Origin: Flavobacteriia bacterium
Lineage (GTDB): Bacteria; Bacteroidota; Bacteroidia; Flavobacteriales; Schleiferiaceae
Assembly: GCA_013373425.1 (NCBI GenBank)
Contig: JABXHW010000043.1
Coordinates: 1-56,141 of the forward strand
Length of the DNA: 56,141 nucleotides
Direction of reading: 5' to 3'
Shown: in pieces, positions 1 through 8,606 of the stretch
How positions within the stretch are numbered: the first letter of the stretch is position 1
Layout of the letters: every line of letters begins with the position of its first letter
Position numbers and translations under genes: made by a program
Notes under the pieces: generated by a model
Seen by the model: only the letters and a program-made list of their open reading frames with translations
Told to the model about the DNA's origin: nothing
Database searches by the model: none

Positions 1-2
1 TG

Positions 3-218
3 GTTTGCTTCAAGGACATGGGAACTGAAGATTACTTCATTACTCGTTCTTGCGCCAACACAAAAGACACCATCGAAATCGAAGGTACAGAGTACCCACT
101 CGTAAAGATGGAAATCTCTTCATACTCTCACCCGTTCTACACTGGTAAGGTGAAGATGATCGATACAGCAGGACGTGTGGACAAGTTCCGCAACCGTTAC
201 GCGAAATTCAAGAAGTAA
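3..218 (+). CDS. rpmE2: 50S ribosomal protein L31 type B (5' end missing)
   Basis: Large-subunit ribosomal protein. The visible 72 residues begin inside the protein: the window edge reads V-C-F-K-D-M, which matches the conserved VVFKDM stretch that follows about 14 residues of N-terminus in type-B L31. The diagnostic [20 protein letters not shown] region and a basic C-terminus (RNRYAKFKK) are present. No CxxC zinc knuckle is seen, which is expected of the zinc-independent type B. The first internal ATG (18) is not the true start. A strong hairpin terminator follows 30 bp after the stop, so the gene ends its own transcript. Linkage to a GlmU-like gene is common in Bacteroidota. Confidence 0.95.
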   Translation, partial: VCFKDMGTEDYFITRSCANTKDTIEIEGTEYPLVKMEISSYSHPFYTGKVKMIDTAGRVDKFRNRYAKFKK

Positions 219-248
219 GACGAGTAACTCGTACTTATCGAAATTGGG

Positions 249-283
249 AAACCCTCGGCAGAAATGTCGGGGGTTTTGTTTTT
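249..283 (+). terminator. Rho-independent terminator after L31
   Basis: A 12-bp stem (249-260 with 265-276, containing two G-T pairs) closes a GAAA tetraloop and is followed by a run of T (274-283). The mirrored A/T flanks mean it might also work on the other strand, but the T-run lies on the + side. Confidence 0.9.
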
Positions 284-286
284 AGA

Positions 287-376
287 GGTTGAGAGGTGCT
301 GAAGTTAGGTGAAGCTCAGGTTGAAAGAGTGCTTTCCTACATCCCTAGTACCTGAGCACTTCAAAACCTCTCAACC
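287..376. repeat. Imperfect inverted repeat, GGTTGAGAGGT type
   Basis: The left arm (287-321) starts GGTTGAGAGGTGCTGAAG and ends GCTCAGGT. The right arm (350-376) is its reverse complement apart from two mismatches and an 8-base insertion (TAGGTGAA) in the left arm. It directly follows the L31 terminator. The reverse strand of the right arm plus flank resembles the sequence after the glycosyltransferase stop at 42863, including a GTAAGGATT(T)AG stretch. Function unknown. Confidence 0.6.
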
Positions 377-391
377 TTTACTCCTAATCCT

Positions 392-399
392 TACCTTCG
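392..399 (+). promoter_or_regulatory. Candidate -7 box for the GlmU-like gene
   Basis: TACCTTCG differs by one base from the Bacteroidota -7 consensus TAnnTTTG and lies 25 bp before the ATG at 425. No TTG was found at the -33 position, so support is modest. Confidence 0.35.
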
Positions 400-424
400 C
401 TATCAACAAATAGATCTCCATACT

Positions 425-1606
425 ATGAATCTGATCATGTTCGATGGTCCGCAGCGCGACCACTTACTTCCACTCACTTTTACTCGTCCAGTTTCAGAAT
501 TGAGAACTGGAATTTTAACGATTCGCGAGAAGTGGGAAATCAGATTAGAGGCAAAGGCGACTCATTTAACTCAGCCGTATTTGAGTGCGCTGTTTCCGTT
601 GAAGTCTGCTAAGGAGAATTTGCTTGTGAATGGAGCCGTTTGTCCGGATATGCGATTGCTTGCAAAAGTGATTGAGTTGAAAAAAGGGCAAGGGCTGTTT
701 TCTGGTGAACATCTGATCGCCGCCTTCTTGGAGGAAGGAAGAATCGCTGATGTGATGAATCCTGAGAATCTTGAACGTATTCAATTTGAACCAGAGGTGA
801 CTTTCATCAACAAGCCTTGGGATATTTTCTCGAAGAATGGAGATCAGCTTGAAAGAGATTACAACCTACTCACTGAAGGCCGAACTTCACAGCCAATTTC
901 TGACACGAATACAATCATTGGTGATCGAATCTTCTTGGAAGAAGGAGCCGTTGTTGAAGCGGCAATACTCAATAGTACAAGTGGCCCTATTTACATAGGG
1001 AAGGATGCCGAAGTAATGGAGGGTTCCATCGTGCGTGGTGGCTTTGCGCTTTGCGAACATTCACAGCTCAAGCTTGGCTCTAAAATATATGGTCCGACTA
1101 CCGTTGGTCCACATTCCAAAGTGGGTGGAGAGGTGAATAATTCTGTCATTACAGGCTATTCAAACAAAGGTCACGATGGGTTCCTTGGGAACTCCGTATT
1201 AGGAGAATGGTGCAACATCGGCGCCGATTCGAATACGAGTAACCTCAAAAACAATTACGACGAGGTGAAGCTTTGGAACTACGGAAGAGGTGGTTTCGAT
1301 AGAACGGGCTTGCAATTCTGTGGTTTGATCATGGGCGACCATAGCAAGTGTGGTATCAATACAATGTTCAACACAGGAACAGTTGTAGGCGTAAGTGCCA
1401 ATATCTACGGAAGCGGATTCCCGCGCAACTTCGTGCCGAGCTTTGCCTGGGGCGGGGCGTCTGGATTTACCGAGTATCGAGTAGATAAGGCAATTCAAAC
1501 GATGGACAGGGTGATGGGTAGACGCGGTCTGAGTGTTACTCCAGAAATCCAGGTGATGATTGAACACATCTACAAGGAGACCGCCAAGTTTAGAAACTTC
1601 TCTTAG
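425..1606 (+). CDS. GlmU-family sugar nucleotidyltransferase/acetyltransferase, Bacteroidota type
   Basis: Likely bifunctional enzyme making UDP-N-acetylglucosamine (glucosamine-1-phosphate acetylation plus uridylylation) for peptidoglycan and lipid A. Residues 1-160 form a divergent nucleotidyltransferase domain with an N-terminal FDGPQRDHLLPLTFTRPVSELR signature typical of the Bacteroidota GlmU-like family. From about residue 165 (GDRIFLEEGAVV) onward, hexapeptide repeats (IYIGKDAEV, TTVGPHSKVGGEV) indicate a left-handed beta-helix acyltransferase domain. At 393 aa it is shorter than E. coli GlmU (about 456 aa) but normal for this subfamily. The ATG at 425 is preceded by a candidate -7 box. 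Family assignment is firm; the exact substrates are inferred. Confidence 0.85.
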   Translation: MNLIMFDGPQRDHLLPLTFTRPVSELRTGILTIREKWEIRLEAKATHLTQPYLSALFPLKSAKENLLVNGAVCPDMRLLAKVIELKKGQGLFSGEHLIAAFLEEGRIADVMNPENLERIQFEPEVTFINKPWDIFSKNGDQLERDYNLLTEGRTSQPISDTNTIIGDRIFLEEGAVVEAAILNSTSGPIYIGKDAEVMEGSIVRGGFALCEHSQLKLGSKIYGPTTVGPHSKVGGEVNNSVITGYSNKGHDGFLGNSVLGEWCNIGADSNTSNLKNNYDEVKLWNYGRGGFDRTGLQFCGLIMGDHSKCGINTMFNTGTVVGVSANIYGSGFPRNFVPSFAWGGASGFTEYRVDKAIQTMDRVMGRRGLSVTPEIQVMIEHIYKETAKFRNFS

Positions 1607-1656
1607 TCTGCCACTTTAGGTATTACCCGTTCATAACTCCGCCATAATTGCAGTCA

Positions 1657-1775
1657 TGTGCCCTTGGCACACTGGTTGACCACTCTCACATCTCATTGCG
1701 ATGGTGAGCATTTCCTGTATGGGTATTTGTATTCGCTGTCAGTTTGACTTAATACATAGCGTGGCGCTCTGCCAC
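1657..1775 (+). promoter_or_regulatory. Cluster of three stem-loops in the lon leader
   Basis: The 182 bp before lon contains three short inverted repeats: TGTGCC-ctt-GGCACA (1657-1671), CTCACATC...GATGGTGAG with one bulge (1685-1708) and GTGGC-gctct-GCCAC (1761-1775, 13 bp before the ATG). A partial -7-like TCAGTTTG lies between the second and third. None has a T-run suggesting termination. They could be operators or leader RNA structure; which is not decidable here. Confidence 0.4.
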
Positions 1776-1788
1776 ATTAAGATATATC

Positions 1789-4260
1789 ATGGAGAAATTG
1801 ATGATCAATCATTTGCTATCAGAGGAAACGGAATTCATTCCGTTGATTACCAATGAAGCTGAAAATGAACTCAACGAGGGTGAAGTTCCAACAGAAATCC
1901 CCATCCTCCCACTGCGAAATACGGTGCTCTTCCCTGGCGTTGTAAGTCCAATTACTGCAGGTCGAGATAAATCGATTCGTCTCATTGAAGACGTGCAAGC
2001 CAGCTCCGATAAATTGATTGGTGTGGTTGCTCAACGCGACGTCGATGTTGAGAACCCAGGTTTCGGCGATATGTACGAAGTGGGCACTCTAGCCAAGATC
2101 GTTCGAAGCTTCAAGATGCCCGATGGAAATACCACCATCATTATTCAAGGTAAACGCCGATTTAGAATTACTGAGATTGTGGCCTCTGAGCCTTACCACA
2201 AGGCTAAAATTGAATTGATCGTAGAGGAGAAGCAGCTTGACCCAAATCCTGTCTTTCAGAGTCAGATTGACTCCATCAAAGATCTTGCGAATCAAATCAT
2301 CGAGCAGTCGCCACAAATCCCTACAGAGGCTCAAGCGGCACTGAAAAATATTACTAGCGATACATTCCTTCTTCACTTCATCGCTTCCAATATGAATATG
2401 GAAGTGGAGGGCAAGCAGAAGTTATTGGAGACCAATTCTCTTGGCGAACGCGCTAAGCAAGTTTTGGAACAACTTACTCGTGAGCTTCAGATGTTGGAAG
2501 TGAAGAATGAAATTCAAACGAAAGTTCGTTCCGAGTTCGATCAGCAGCAACGCGAATACTTCTTGCAACAGCAAATGCGCACCATCCAAGAAGAGTTGGG
2601 TGGTAACTCAATCGAAGCTGAGATTGAAGAGATGCGCAGCAGAGCTAAGACCAAGAATTGGGATACCAATACGGCTGAGCATTTCGAAAAGGAAATTACT
2701 AAGCTTCAACGCCTAAATCCTCAAGTTCCTGAGTACAGTATTCAGAGAAATTACTTAGAGTTGCTTCTCGACTTGCCGTGGAATGAATTCAGCAAGGATG
2801 ATTTCGACTTGAAGAGAGCGCGTGCCATTCTCGATCGCGATCACTACGGATTAGATGAAGTGAAAGAGCGCATTATTGAGTATCTCGCTGTGCTCAAGTT
2901 GAAGAATGATATGAAGAGCCCAATCCTTTGTTTGTATGGCCCTCCGGGTGTGGGTAAAACAAGTTTGGGCAAGAGTGTAGCTGAAGCTTTAGGCAGAGAG
3001 TACATCCGTATTTCCTTAGGAGGGCTACGCGACGAAGCAGAAATCCGTGGTCACCGTAAAACGTATATCGGAGCGATGCCTGGCCGCATCATCCAAAGCA
3101 TCAAAAAAGCGGGGACATCTAACCCAGTATTTGTCCTTGATGAGATTGATAAGCTTACATACGGCGGTCAAGGAGATCCAAGCTCTGCCATGTTGGAAGT
3201 ACTCGACCCAGAACAGAACAGTGCCTTCTACGATAACTTCGTAGAACTTGGATACGATTTAAGTAAAGTGCTTTTCATCGCCACTGCAAACAATATTGGT
3301 GCGATTCAGCCCGCGTTGAGAGACCGTATGGAGATCATCGATATCACTGGATACACCATTGAGGAAAAAGTAGAAATTGGCAAACGTCACCTTTGGCCAA
3401 AATTGGTGAAAGACCATGGTTTGAAGAAAACGCAAGCGGTTATCGGCAAGCGTGAATTGACCAAAGTGATTGAATCCTACACTCGCGAATCTGGAGTTCG
3501 TGGTTTGGAAAAGCAACTGGCTCGTCTCGTGCGAAACATTGCCAAATCTGTCGCGATGGAAGAGGAATATATGCCGAAGGTATCTATGGATACCATTCGC
3601 GATGTACTCAAGGCTCCGCGCTTTACTCATGACCGATATCAAGGAAATGATGTTGCGGGTGTTGTTACAGGTCTGGCTTGGACCCCTGTGGGTGGAGATA
3701 TTCTCTTCATCGAGAGCTCTTTGAGTCGAGGGAATGGCAAAACAACTATCACTGGTAATCTCGGGGATGTGATGAAAGAATCGGCGACGATTGCTTTGGC
3801 CTATCTCAAATCACATGCTGAAGAATATGGCATTCCGTTGGAAGCTTTCAAAATGTGGGATATCAATATTCACGTACCTGAAGGAGCTGTTCCAAAGGAT
3901 GGTCCATCGGCAGGTGTTACCCTTCTCACAGCTTTAGCTTCATTATTTGCTCAAAGAAGAGTGAAAGCGAGGTTGGCGATGACAGGGGAAATCACGCTTC
4001 GAGGTAAGGTATTGCCAGTGGGTGGAATCAAAGAGAAGATCCTTGCAGCCAAGCGTGCCGAAATCAAGGAAGTGATTCTTTGTGCTCAGAATAAGAAAGA
4101 CATTGAGGAAATCAATTCTGAGTACATTAAGGGTATGACTTTCCATTTTGTAGAGAACATGTCGGAAGTGATAGAACTCAGCTTGACACAGCAAAAGCCA
4201 AAGCATGCTCTAGAGCTGGTTCCTACTGTTAAAAAAGAGAAGCAGAAAGCCGCCCAATAA
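1789..4260 (+). CDS. lon: Lon endopeptidase La (ATP-dependent protease)
   Basis: Cytosolic AAA+ serine protease that unfolds and degrades damaged and regulatory proteins. Domains in order: N-terminal substrate-binding LON domain (about 36-235, starting [14 protein letters not shown]), coiled-coil linker, AAA+ module with Walker A GPPGVGKT (about 385-392) and Walker B VLDEID (about 448-453), then the protease domain with the catalytic Ser in KDGPSAG (Ser707) and catalytic Lys in GGIKEK (Lys748). All key residues are present and the 823-aa length is normal. ATG 1789 is used, though ATG 1801 is also possible. It stands alone behind a 182-bp leader with several stem-loops, which suggests its own regulation. 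porQ follows 5-47 bp later depending on start. Confidence 0.97.
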   Translation: MEKLMINHLLSEETEFIPLITNEAENELNEGEVPTEIPILPLRNTVLFPGVVSPITAGRDKSIRLIEDVQASSDKLIGVVAQRDVDVENPGFGDMYEVGTLAKIVRSFKMPDGNTTIIIQGKRRFRITEIVASEPYHKAKIELIVEEKQLDPNPVFQSQIDSIKDLANQIIEQSPQIPTEAQAALKNITSDTFLLHFIASNMNMEVEGKQKLLETNSLGERAKQVLEQLTRELQMLEVKNEIQTKVRSEFDQQQREYFLQQQMRTIQEELGGNSIEAEIEEMRSRAKTKNWDTNTAEHFEKEITKLQRLNPQVPEYSIQRNYLELLLDLPWNEFSKDDFDLKRARAILDRDHYGLDEVKERIIEYLAVLKLKNDMKSPILCLYGPPGVGKTSLGKSVAEALGREYIRISLGGLRDEAEIRGHRKTYIGAMPGRIIQSIKKAGTSNPVFVLDEIDKLTYGGQGDPSSAMLEVLDPEQNSAFYDNFVELGYDLSKVLFIATANNIGAIQPALRDRMEIIDITGYTIEEKVEIGKRHLWPKLVKDHGLKKTQAVIGKRELTKVIESYTRESGVRGLEKQLARLVRNIAKSVAMEEEYMPKVSMDTIRDVLKAPRFTHDRYQGNDVAGVVTGLAWTPVGGDILFIESSLSRGNGKTTITGNLGDVMKESATIALAYLKSHAEEYGIPLEAFKMWDINIHVPEGAVPKDGPSAGVTLLTALASLFAQRRVKARLAMTGEITLRGKVLPVGGIKEKILAAKRAEIKEVILCAQNKKDIEEINSEYIKGMTFHFVENMSEVIELSLTQQKPKHALELVPTVKKEKQKAAQ

Positions 4261-4307
4261 TCAGGGTGGCTTTCCGTTCTTTGGAAGGAATAAACTACCT
4301 TCCCCTC

Positions 4308-5348
4308 ATGTTTAGAAGGCCTCTCACGTCTTTATTCATCGTTGTTTTTTCACTTGCAGCACTTGGAGTGTCCGGTCAAGTTGGAGGAAACTATACGTAT
4401 GCGTTTTTAAACTTAAGTCCAGCCGCTCGACCATCCGGTTTGGCGCAAGCTACCTTGGCTTCTGTTGGTCGAGATATTCAATTTGCTTGGCTCAATCCGG
4501 CTTTGCTGAATTCAGATCACCGCAGACAAATAGGCTTTAGTTATGTAAATGTTCCCGGCGGAGTTGGTTCTGCCGAAGCGTCCTACGGCTTTGGATATGG
4601 CGATAAGCACAACATCATGGTCGGATTCCGTTACTTGGATTTCGGAAACTTTGTTGGAACTGATATCGCAGGAAATCCAACGGGTGACTTCAGAGCTTCA
4701 GACCAATTGTTGAATGGAAGTTACAGTTACCGACTCGATTCAAACTGGCAGTTTGGTGGAAGCTTCAAGTTGATCAATTCAGTCTATGAATCGTACAACA
4801 GCTTCGGAACTGCCATCGACTTGGCTGCGATTTATCAAATTCCAGAGAGCCGATTTGCTTTCGCTGTCATCGCTAAGAATATAGGTGTTCAGTTGGTGAC
4901 CTATGCAGGTCAGCGTGAACCTTTGCCCTTCGAAATGCAGTTTGCCGTGTCTAATCAATTTGAGCATTTGCCATTCCGGTGGACTGTGCAGTTGGAGAAT
5001 TTGCAACAATGGGACTTGACCTATTTCGATCCAAATGCGGTCACGCGAGATCCTATCACCGGTGAGGAGACTTATGATGACTTGAACTTTGGAGAGAAGT
5101 TGCTCCGACATGTTTCTGTGTCAGGTGATTTGGACTTCAAGAGTTTCAATGCTCAATTGGGCTATAGCTTCAGAGCGAGAGGTGAAATGACCATTCCATC
5201 GAGAAGAACATCGGCAGGATTGACCTATGGATTAGGTATCAAACTGTACAAATTTAGAATCAATTATTCTAGAAAATACGTTCACGTAGCGGGCAGAATG
5301 CACCATATCGGTGTTACTGTAAACCTTGACGAATTCGGATCAGAATGA
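4308..5348 (+). CDS. porQ: Type IX secretion system protein PorQ
   Basis: Outer-membrane beta-barrel-like protein of the Bacteroidota T9SS; in Porphyromonas PorQ belongs to the PorUVQZ attachment complex, which processes cargo at the cell surface. The start at 4308 gives a clean signal peptide (MFRRPLTSLFIVVFSLAALG, cleavage near VSGQ); an in-frame ATG at 4266 would add 14 residues in front of it and looks less likely. The mature part starts GGNYTYAFLNLSPAARPSGLA and continues with alternating aromatic beta-strands, ending in a long run of C-terminal strands. It overlaps cmk by 4 bp (ATGA), a porQ-cmk linkage widely seen in Bacteroidota. Cargo may include the T9SS-sorted protein at 15981. Confidence 0.9.
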   Translation: MFRRPLTSLFIVVFSLAALGVSGQVGGNYTYAFLNLSPAARPSGLAQATLASVGRDIQFAWLNPALLNSDHRRQIGFSYVNVPGGVGSAEASYGFGYGDKHNIMVGFRYLDFGNFVGTDIAGNPTGDFRASDQLLNGSYSYRLDSNWQFGGSFKLINSVYESYNSFGTAIDLAAIYQIPESRFAFAVIAKNIGVQLVTYAGQREPLPFEMQFAVSNQFEHLPFRWTVQLENLQQWDLTYFDPNAVTRDPITGEETYDDLNFGEKLLRHVSVSGDLDFKSFNAQLGYSFRARGEMTIPSRRTSAGLTYGLGIKLYKFRINYSRKYVHVAGRMHHIGVTVNLDEFGSE

Positions 5349-6043
5349 CGGGAAATATCACCGTTGCCATCGACGGGCATTCATCGACTGGAAAGAGCAC
5401 ACTTGCCAAAGCCATTGCCAAGAAGTTTGGATTCCTTTATGTGGATTCCGGAGCCATGTATCGAGCGGCAACATTGCAGGCTATGCGTATGAATCTCCTT
5501 GGTACTGGAACGCCTCTTGAGAACAACTCCGATGGTGTTCAGTCCCTTCTCAATCAATTAAAGATTGATTTCTACATTGCAAATGATGGCGCTAACCGTA
5601 CCCTTCTAAATGGTGAGGATGTTGAGGATGAAATACGTTCAATGGAGGTCTCTTCTCGAGTGAGTGCGGTGAGTAAGATTAGCGAGATTCGAAAGGCCTT
5701 GGTAGACCAGCAACGCCAAATCTCTGAAGGCAGTAATGTTGTGATGGACGGACGCGATATTGGAACTGTTGTCTTTCCCAATGCTGATTTGAAGATTTTC
5801 ATGACTGCTTCTGATGAAGTGAGAAGTAAGAGAAGATATGAAGAGCTTAAAGCCAAGGGTGATGAGGTGACCTTGGAAGAAGTTAGAACAAACTTGATAG
5901 AGCGAGATCGTATTGATAGCCAGCGAGCTGATAGCCCACTTGTTCAGGCAGATGACGCTATTCTTCTCGACAATTCAAACTTGACGAGAGAAGAACAATT
6001 TGATAAGGTTGTGGGCTGGGTAGAGGAGAAGCTTGAGGGCTAA
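5345..6043 (+). CDS. cmk: Cytidylate kinase (CMP/dCMP kinase)
   Basis: Phosphorylates CMP and dCMP to the diphosphates using ATP. P-loop GHSSTGKST (residues 11-19), the early segment VDSGAMYRAAT that starts the CMP-binding region, VVMDGRDIGTVVFPNADLKIF in the middle and the lid-type RRYEEL are all present. Length 232 aa is standard. The start overlaps the porQ stop by 4 bp, implying translational coupling. It ends 2 bp from the convergent acyl-CoA-binding protein gene, with no room for a terminator between them. Confidence 0.95.
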   Translation: MTGNITVAIDGHSSTGKSTLAKAIAKKFGFLYVDSGAMYRAATLQAMRMNLLGTGTPLENNSDGVQSLLNQLKIDFYIANDGANRTLLNGEDVEDEIRSMEVSSRVSAVSKISEIRKALVDQQRQISEGSNVVMDGRDIGTVVFPNADLKIFMTASDEVRSKRRYEELKAKGDEVTLEEVRTNLIERDRIDSQRADSPLVQADDAILLDNSNLTREEQFDKVVGWVEEKLEG

Positions 6044-6045
6044 TC

Positions 6046-6351
6046 TCAGTTGTGATTCTCGATAGTCGATACTTGCGGCTCATCCACTTCCATCAATAAC
6101 TCCTTTATAAAAGAAATGTATTTGCGCATGGCCTCTTCGCGGCTCATTCCGCGAAGACGACGCCATTGGTCGTGCATGAAAGTGCGAACGATATCAGAAT
6201 TGGAGGTAGGTCGGTCGAGAACGTTGTCTCCTTCAGTAGCTTGCTTAAAGTAACCGTAGGCGATCAGCATAATGTCCGGCGCTTGCTTTGGCATATTCGC
6301 CCCAAGCTCTACATATTTCTTGAATTCGGCATTCAAGTTTTTATCCTCCAT
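6046..6351 (-). CDS. Acyl-CoA-binding protein (ACBP fold)
   Basis: Small cytosolic carrier of long-chain acyl-CoA esters. The ACBP signature is clear: YGYFKQATEGD at residues 32-42, a tryptophan in DQWRRLRGMSREEAMRKYISF and the conserved Tyr78. The family is mainly eukaryotic but also found in some bacteria, including Bacteroidota. Start 6351 (MEDKN) is preferred over 6369 (MYKFYR) because a candidate -7 box lies at 6367-6374. The gene sits downstream of psd, cdsA and an LUD gene on the same strand and ends 2 bp from convergent cmk. The context points to phospholipid or acyl-CoA handling; the physiological ligand is inferred from the family. Confidence 0.85.
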   Translation of the reverse strand: MEDKNLNAEFKKYVELGANMPKQAPDIMLIAYGYFKQATEGDNVLDRPTSNSDIVRTFMHDQWRRLRGMSREEAMRKYISFIKELLMEVDEPQVSTIENHN

Positions 6352-6366
6352 TCGGTAGAATTTGTA

Positions 6367-6374
6367 CAAAAATA
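6367..6374 (-). promoter_or_regulatory. Candidate -7 box for the ACBP gene
   Basis: TATTTTTG on the minus strand fits TAnnTTTG and is 15 bp before the ATG at 6351. A TTG at 6398-6400 is 23 bp upstream, at the wide end of accepted spacing. If used, it rules out the upstream ATG at 6369. Confidence 0.45.
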
Positions 6375-6438
6375 AACAATTTACAACCTCTGGTTTACAA
6401 AAGCCTGAATAAGGCTATCAACAGATATATCAACAAGT

Positions 6439-7092
6439 CTATAATTCAGCGATAACGGTTTCGCCTCCAATAGGGCGATCATCGATCTTAGCATGAATTT
6501 TAGCAGTCACGGGGAGTAAGATGTCTACTCTAGATCCAAAGCGAATAAAGCCACACTCACCAGCAGTTTTAACCACTTGGTTTGGCTTTGCGTAATTGAT
6601 AATTCTTCGGGCGACGGCACCTGCAATCTGTCGGTGCATTACCTCTTGACCTCCTTCAGATTCAACCACCACGGTAGTTCTTTCGTTCAAGGTGCTCGAC
6701 TTCGGGTGCCATGCTACTAGGAACGCGCCTGGGTGATGCTTAGAGTATTTTACCTTTCCACCGATAGGGTAACGATTCACGTGCACATTTAGTGGGGACA
6801 TGAAGATGGAAATTTGGATGCGTTTGTCATTGAAGTACTCTGCTTCATCCACTTCTTGAATCGCTACAATCTTGCCATCTGCAGGCGCTATGATTTGTCC
6901 AGGCTCTGCCTGAGTAAATCGCTTTGGGTCGCGGAAGAAATGTACCATGAAGCCGTACAGCACAACGGAAGCCAATAGAATTACTCCTTCAATCCATTCG
7001 TACAAGCCGATAAAGCTTATCAGAATGTTGATGGCAGCGAAAATCAATAGGGCTATAAAAAGGGGCTTTCTGCCCTCGCGATGTAGTTTCAT
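6439..7092 (-). CDS. psd: Phosphatidylserine decarboxylase, short form
   Basis: Converts phosphatidylserine to phosphatidylethanolamine at the inner membrane; the proenzyme self-cleaves to create a pyruvoyl group. Two N-terminal membrane segments (about 11-29 and 34-50) precede the conserved APADGKIVAI and NVHVNRYPIGG segments. The self-cleavage site is the Gly-Ser pair of IRFGSRVD (Gly186-Ser187), the short-form variant of the classical LGST site. 217 aa is normal for short Psd. It is 10 bp downstream of cdsA, so CDP-diacylglycerol formation and PE formation are co-transcribed. A separate phosphatidylserine synthase is not in this window. Confidence 0.93.
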   Translation of the reverse strand: MKLHREGRKPLFIALLIFAAINILISFIGLYEWIEGVILLASVVLYGFMVHFFRDPKRFTQAEPGQIIAPADGKIVAIQEVDEAEYFNDKRIQISIFMSPLNVHVNRYPIGGKVKYSKHHPGAFLVAWHPKSSTLNERTTVVVESEGGQEVMHRQIAGAVARRIINYAKPNQVVKTAGECGFIRFGSRVDILLPVTAKIHAKIDDRPIGGETVIAEL

Positions 7093-7102
7093 CGGTGTGT
7101 AA

Positions 7103-7906
7103 TTAGAGTTGAGCTACGAGGAACAAATATACAGCTGCAGCAGGCACGACGAACAAGAAGCTGTCGATGCGGTCGAGAATTCCTCCGTGTCCAGGGAGGA
7201 TATTTCCGGAATCTTTCACTCCAGCGGAACGCTTGAGGCCACTTTCAAACAAGTCACCTAGCGTGCTAAAGATTGAAGTGACAATAGCAAGGCCGGCCAT
7301 CTTGGGCCATGTGTTTACGGGAGTGTCTATATAAATGAACATGAAGTACGCGGCTACTCCGGTGAGTAGTATGCCTCCTAGTAATCCTTCAATTGTTTTA
7401 TTTGGGGATAGTCTTTTGAGCATCGGAGTTCGTCCAATTAGTCGACCTGTGAGGTAAGCAAACGTATCGTTACACCAAATCAGAATGAACAAGCTGAGGA
7501 TTAAGGAGGAGTCGAATATCGAATCTGTTCCGGCCAAGCTCAGTGGAATTGCTAGATAAAAGGTGATGATCAAACTTGTGCCTAGACCTTGAATGGAATG
7601 TTCTGACCCCTTCGTGAAGATATGCTCCATGGAAAGAGCAAGAAATATAGCAGGGAAGAACAGTGTACCCGCCACAAGAGCAGTGTAATCTTCGTACCAA
7701 TACGCGGCACACAGCCCAATAATTGATAGGAGGGAAGTCCAATAAATCTTGAACTTTTTACGGAACATGGCTCTAAACTCGAAGTAGCCAAGAAATCCGA
7801 AAAGTCCAAATAGTATCAGGGAGTAAGGTTTGTCTAAATAGAGGAGTCCAACCACGGCTCCGACATATACAAGTCCCGATAAAGCTCGAGTAATCAGCTC
7901 TCTCAT
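7103..7906 (-). CDS. cdsA: Phosphatidate cytidylyltransferase (CDP-diacylglycerol synthase)
   Basis: Integral membrane enzyme making CDP-diacylglycerol from phosphatidic acid and CTP, the branch point for all phospholipids. The protein is hydrophobic with about eight membrane segments. Near the C-terminus it carries the CdsA signature as LKRSAGVKDSGNILPGHGG followed by LDRIDS, and mid-protein PNKTIEGLLGG. 267 aa is normal. Its start overlaps the stop of the LUD gene by 4 bp and psd follows by 10 bp, so LUD-cdsA-psd form one operon. Confidence 0.95.
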   Translation of the reverse strand: MRELITRALSGLVYVGAVVGLLYLDKPYSLILFGLFGFLGYFEFRAMFRKKFKIYWTSLLSIIGLCAAYWYEDYTALVAGTLFFPAIFLALSMEHIFTKGSEHSIQGLGTSLIITFYLAIPLSLAGTDSIFDSSLILSLFILIWCNDTFAYLTGRLIGRTPMLKRLSPNKTIEGLLGGILLTGVAAYFMFIYIDTPVNTWPKMAGLAIVTSIFSTLGDLFESGLKRSAGVKDSGNILPGHGGILDRIDSFLFVVPAAAVYLFLVAQL

Positions 7907-8541
7907 TTGAGATCGTCTTCGATGAGAAGGAGGTAGAGCGTGCGATTCTTGTTCGGGTCGGCAGAAGCCTGACGAACAGATTCAGAATTGGCCCCTTTCA
8001 AAGTTGTAATCTGATTTGGACGGTCGCTTCTGTAGGTAGAGTTAATACGACTCATTCCAGAGCTTAAGCTGTCCACAACCTGACCTGTCTTTGCGAGTAT
8101 TATGTGCGTTTCAGGCAATTCTGAGATCTTATAGATGCCCAACTGGTAGTTGGTTATCATAATACCACCGTTGAAAGCCACTAGCGCTTCGCAGGTCGTA
8201 CAGATGCCGTCGCAGATGTTGAGGTTTTCAGTCTCTACAGCCAAACCGTTCTTTTTGAGCGGGTCACTGATGGAGTCTTCGGGAACGTAGAGACGCTGAA
8301 GATTTTGCTCAGTGCAAATCTTCTGAACGTTCATGATAGCCTCTTCGTAACTTTCACAATACAAAAAGTGCCCACCGTTCTGCGTATACGTTTTTACAAA
8401 CTGCAGATCGATGGGCTCTTCTTCCTTTGGGGCATATGGGCTCTTAGCTTCCGGGGTCTCTTCATCATTCCCATCTTCTGGGCGTCCGCTGAGGACCGAT
8501 AAGAACTTTCCGAATAATCCGGGTTTGCCTTTTTGAGCCAT
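7903..8541 (-). CDS. LUD-domain (DUF162) protein, LutC/YkgG-like
   Basis: The LUD domain occurs in LutB and LutC of L-lactate oxidation. Here the protein is LutC-like without iron-sulphur motifs of its own. About 60 N-terminal residues are charged and low-complexity (PEDGNDEETPEAKSPYAPKEEEP); the domain follows, with conserved pieces CDGICTTCEALVAFNGGIMI and the late ETHIILAKTGQVVDSL. No lutA or lutB lies nearby. It is placed between ftsH and cdsA, overlapping cdsA by 4 bp, an arrangement known in Flavobacteriia but of unknown meaning. A perfect inverted repeat lies 7 bp before its ATG. A role in lactate use is not supported by context; function unknown. Confidence 0.75.
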   Translation of the reverse strand: MAQKGKPGLFGKFLSVLSGRPEDGNDEETPEAKSPYAPKEEEPIDLQFVKTYTQNGGHFLYCESYEEAIMNVQKICTEQNLQRLYVPEDSISDPLKKNGLAVETENLNICDGICTTCEALVAFNGGIMITNYQLGIYKISELPETHIILAKTGQVVDSLSSGMSRINSTYRSDRPNQITTLKGANSESVRQASADPNKNRTLYLLLIEDDLK

Positions 8542-8547
8542 ACTGTC

Positions 8548-8573
8548 GTACTACAATATTACAAGTGTAGTAC
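8548..8573 (-). promoter_or_regulatory. Perfect inverted repeat upstream of the LUD gene
   Basis: GTACTACA-N10-TGTAGTAC, two 8-bp arms with centre-to-centre spacing of 18 bp, sits in the 65-bp gap between ftsH and the LUD gene and ends 7 bp before the ATG. There is no T-run, so it is not a standard terminator. Spacing fits either a dimeric repressor site or an intercistronic RNA hairpin; a further GTAC lies at 8577-8580. Confidence 0.55.
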
Positions 8574-8606
8574 AAAGTACCCAATTTTTAAAGAACTTGA
8601 GAAATC

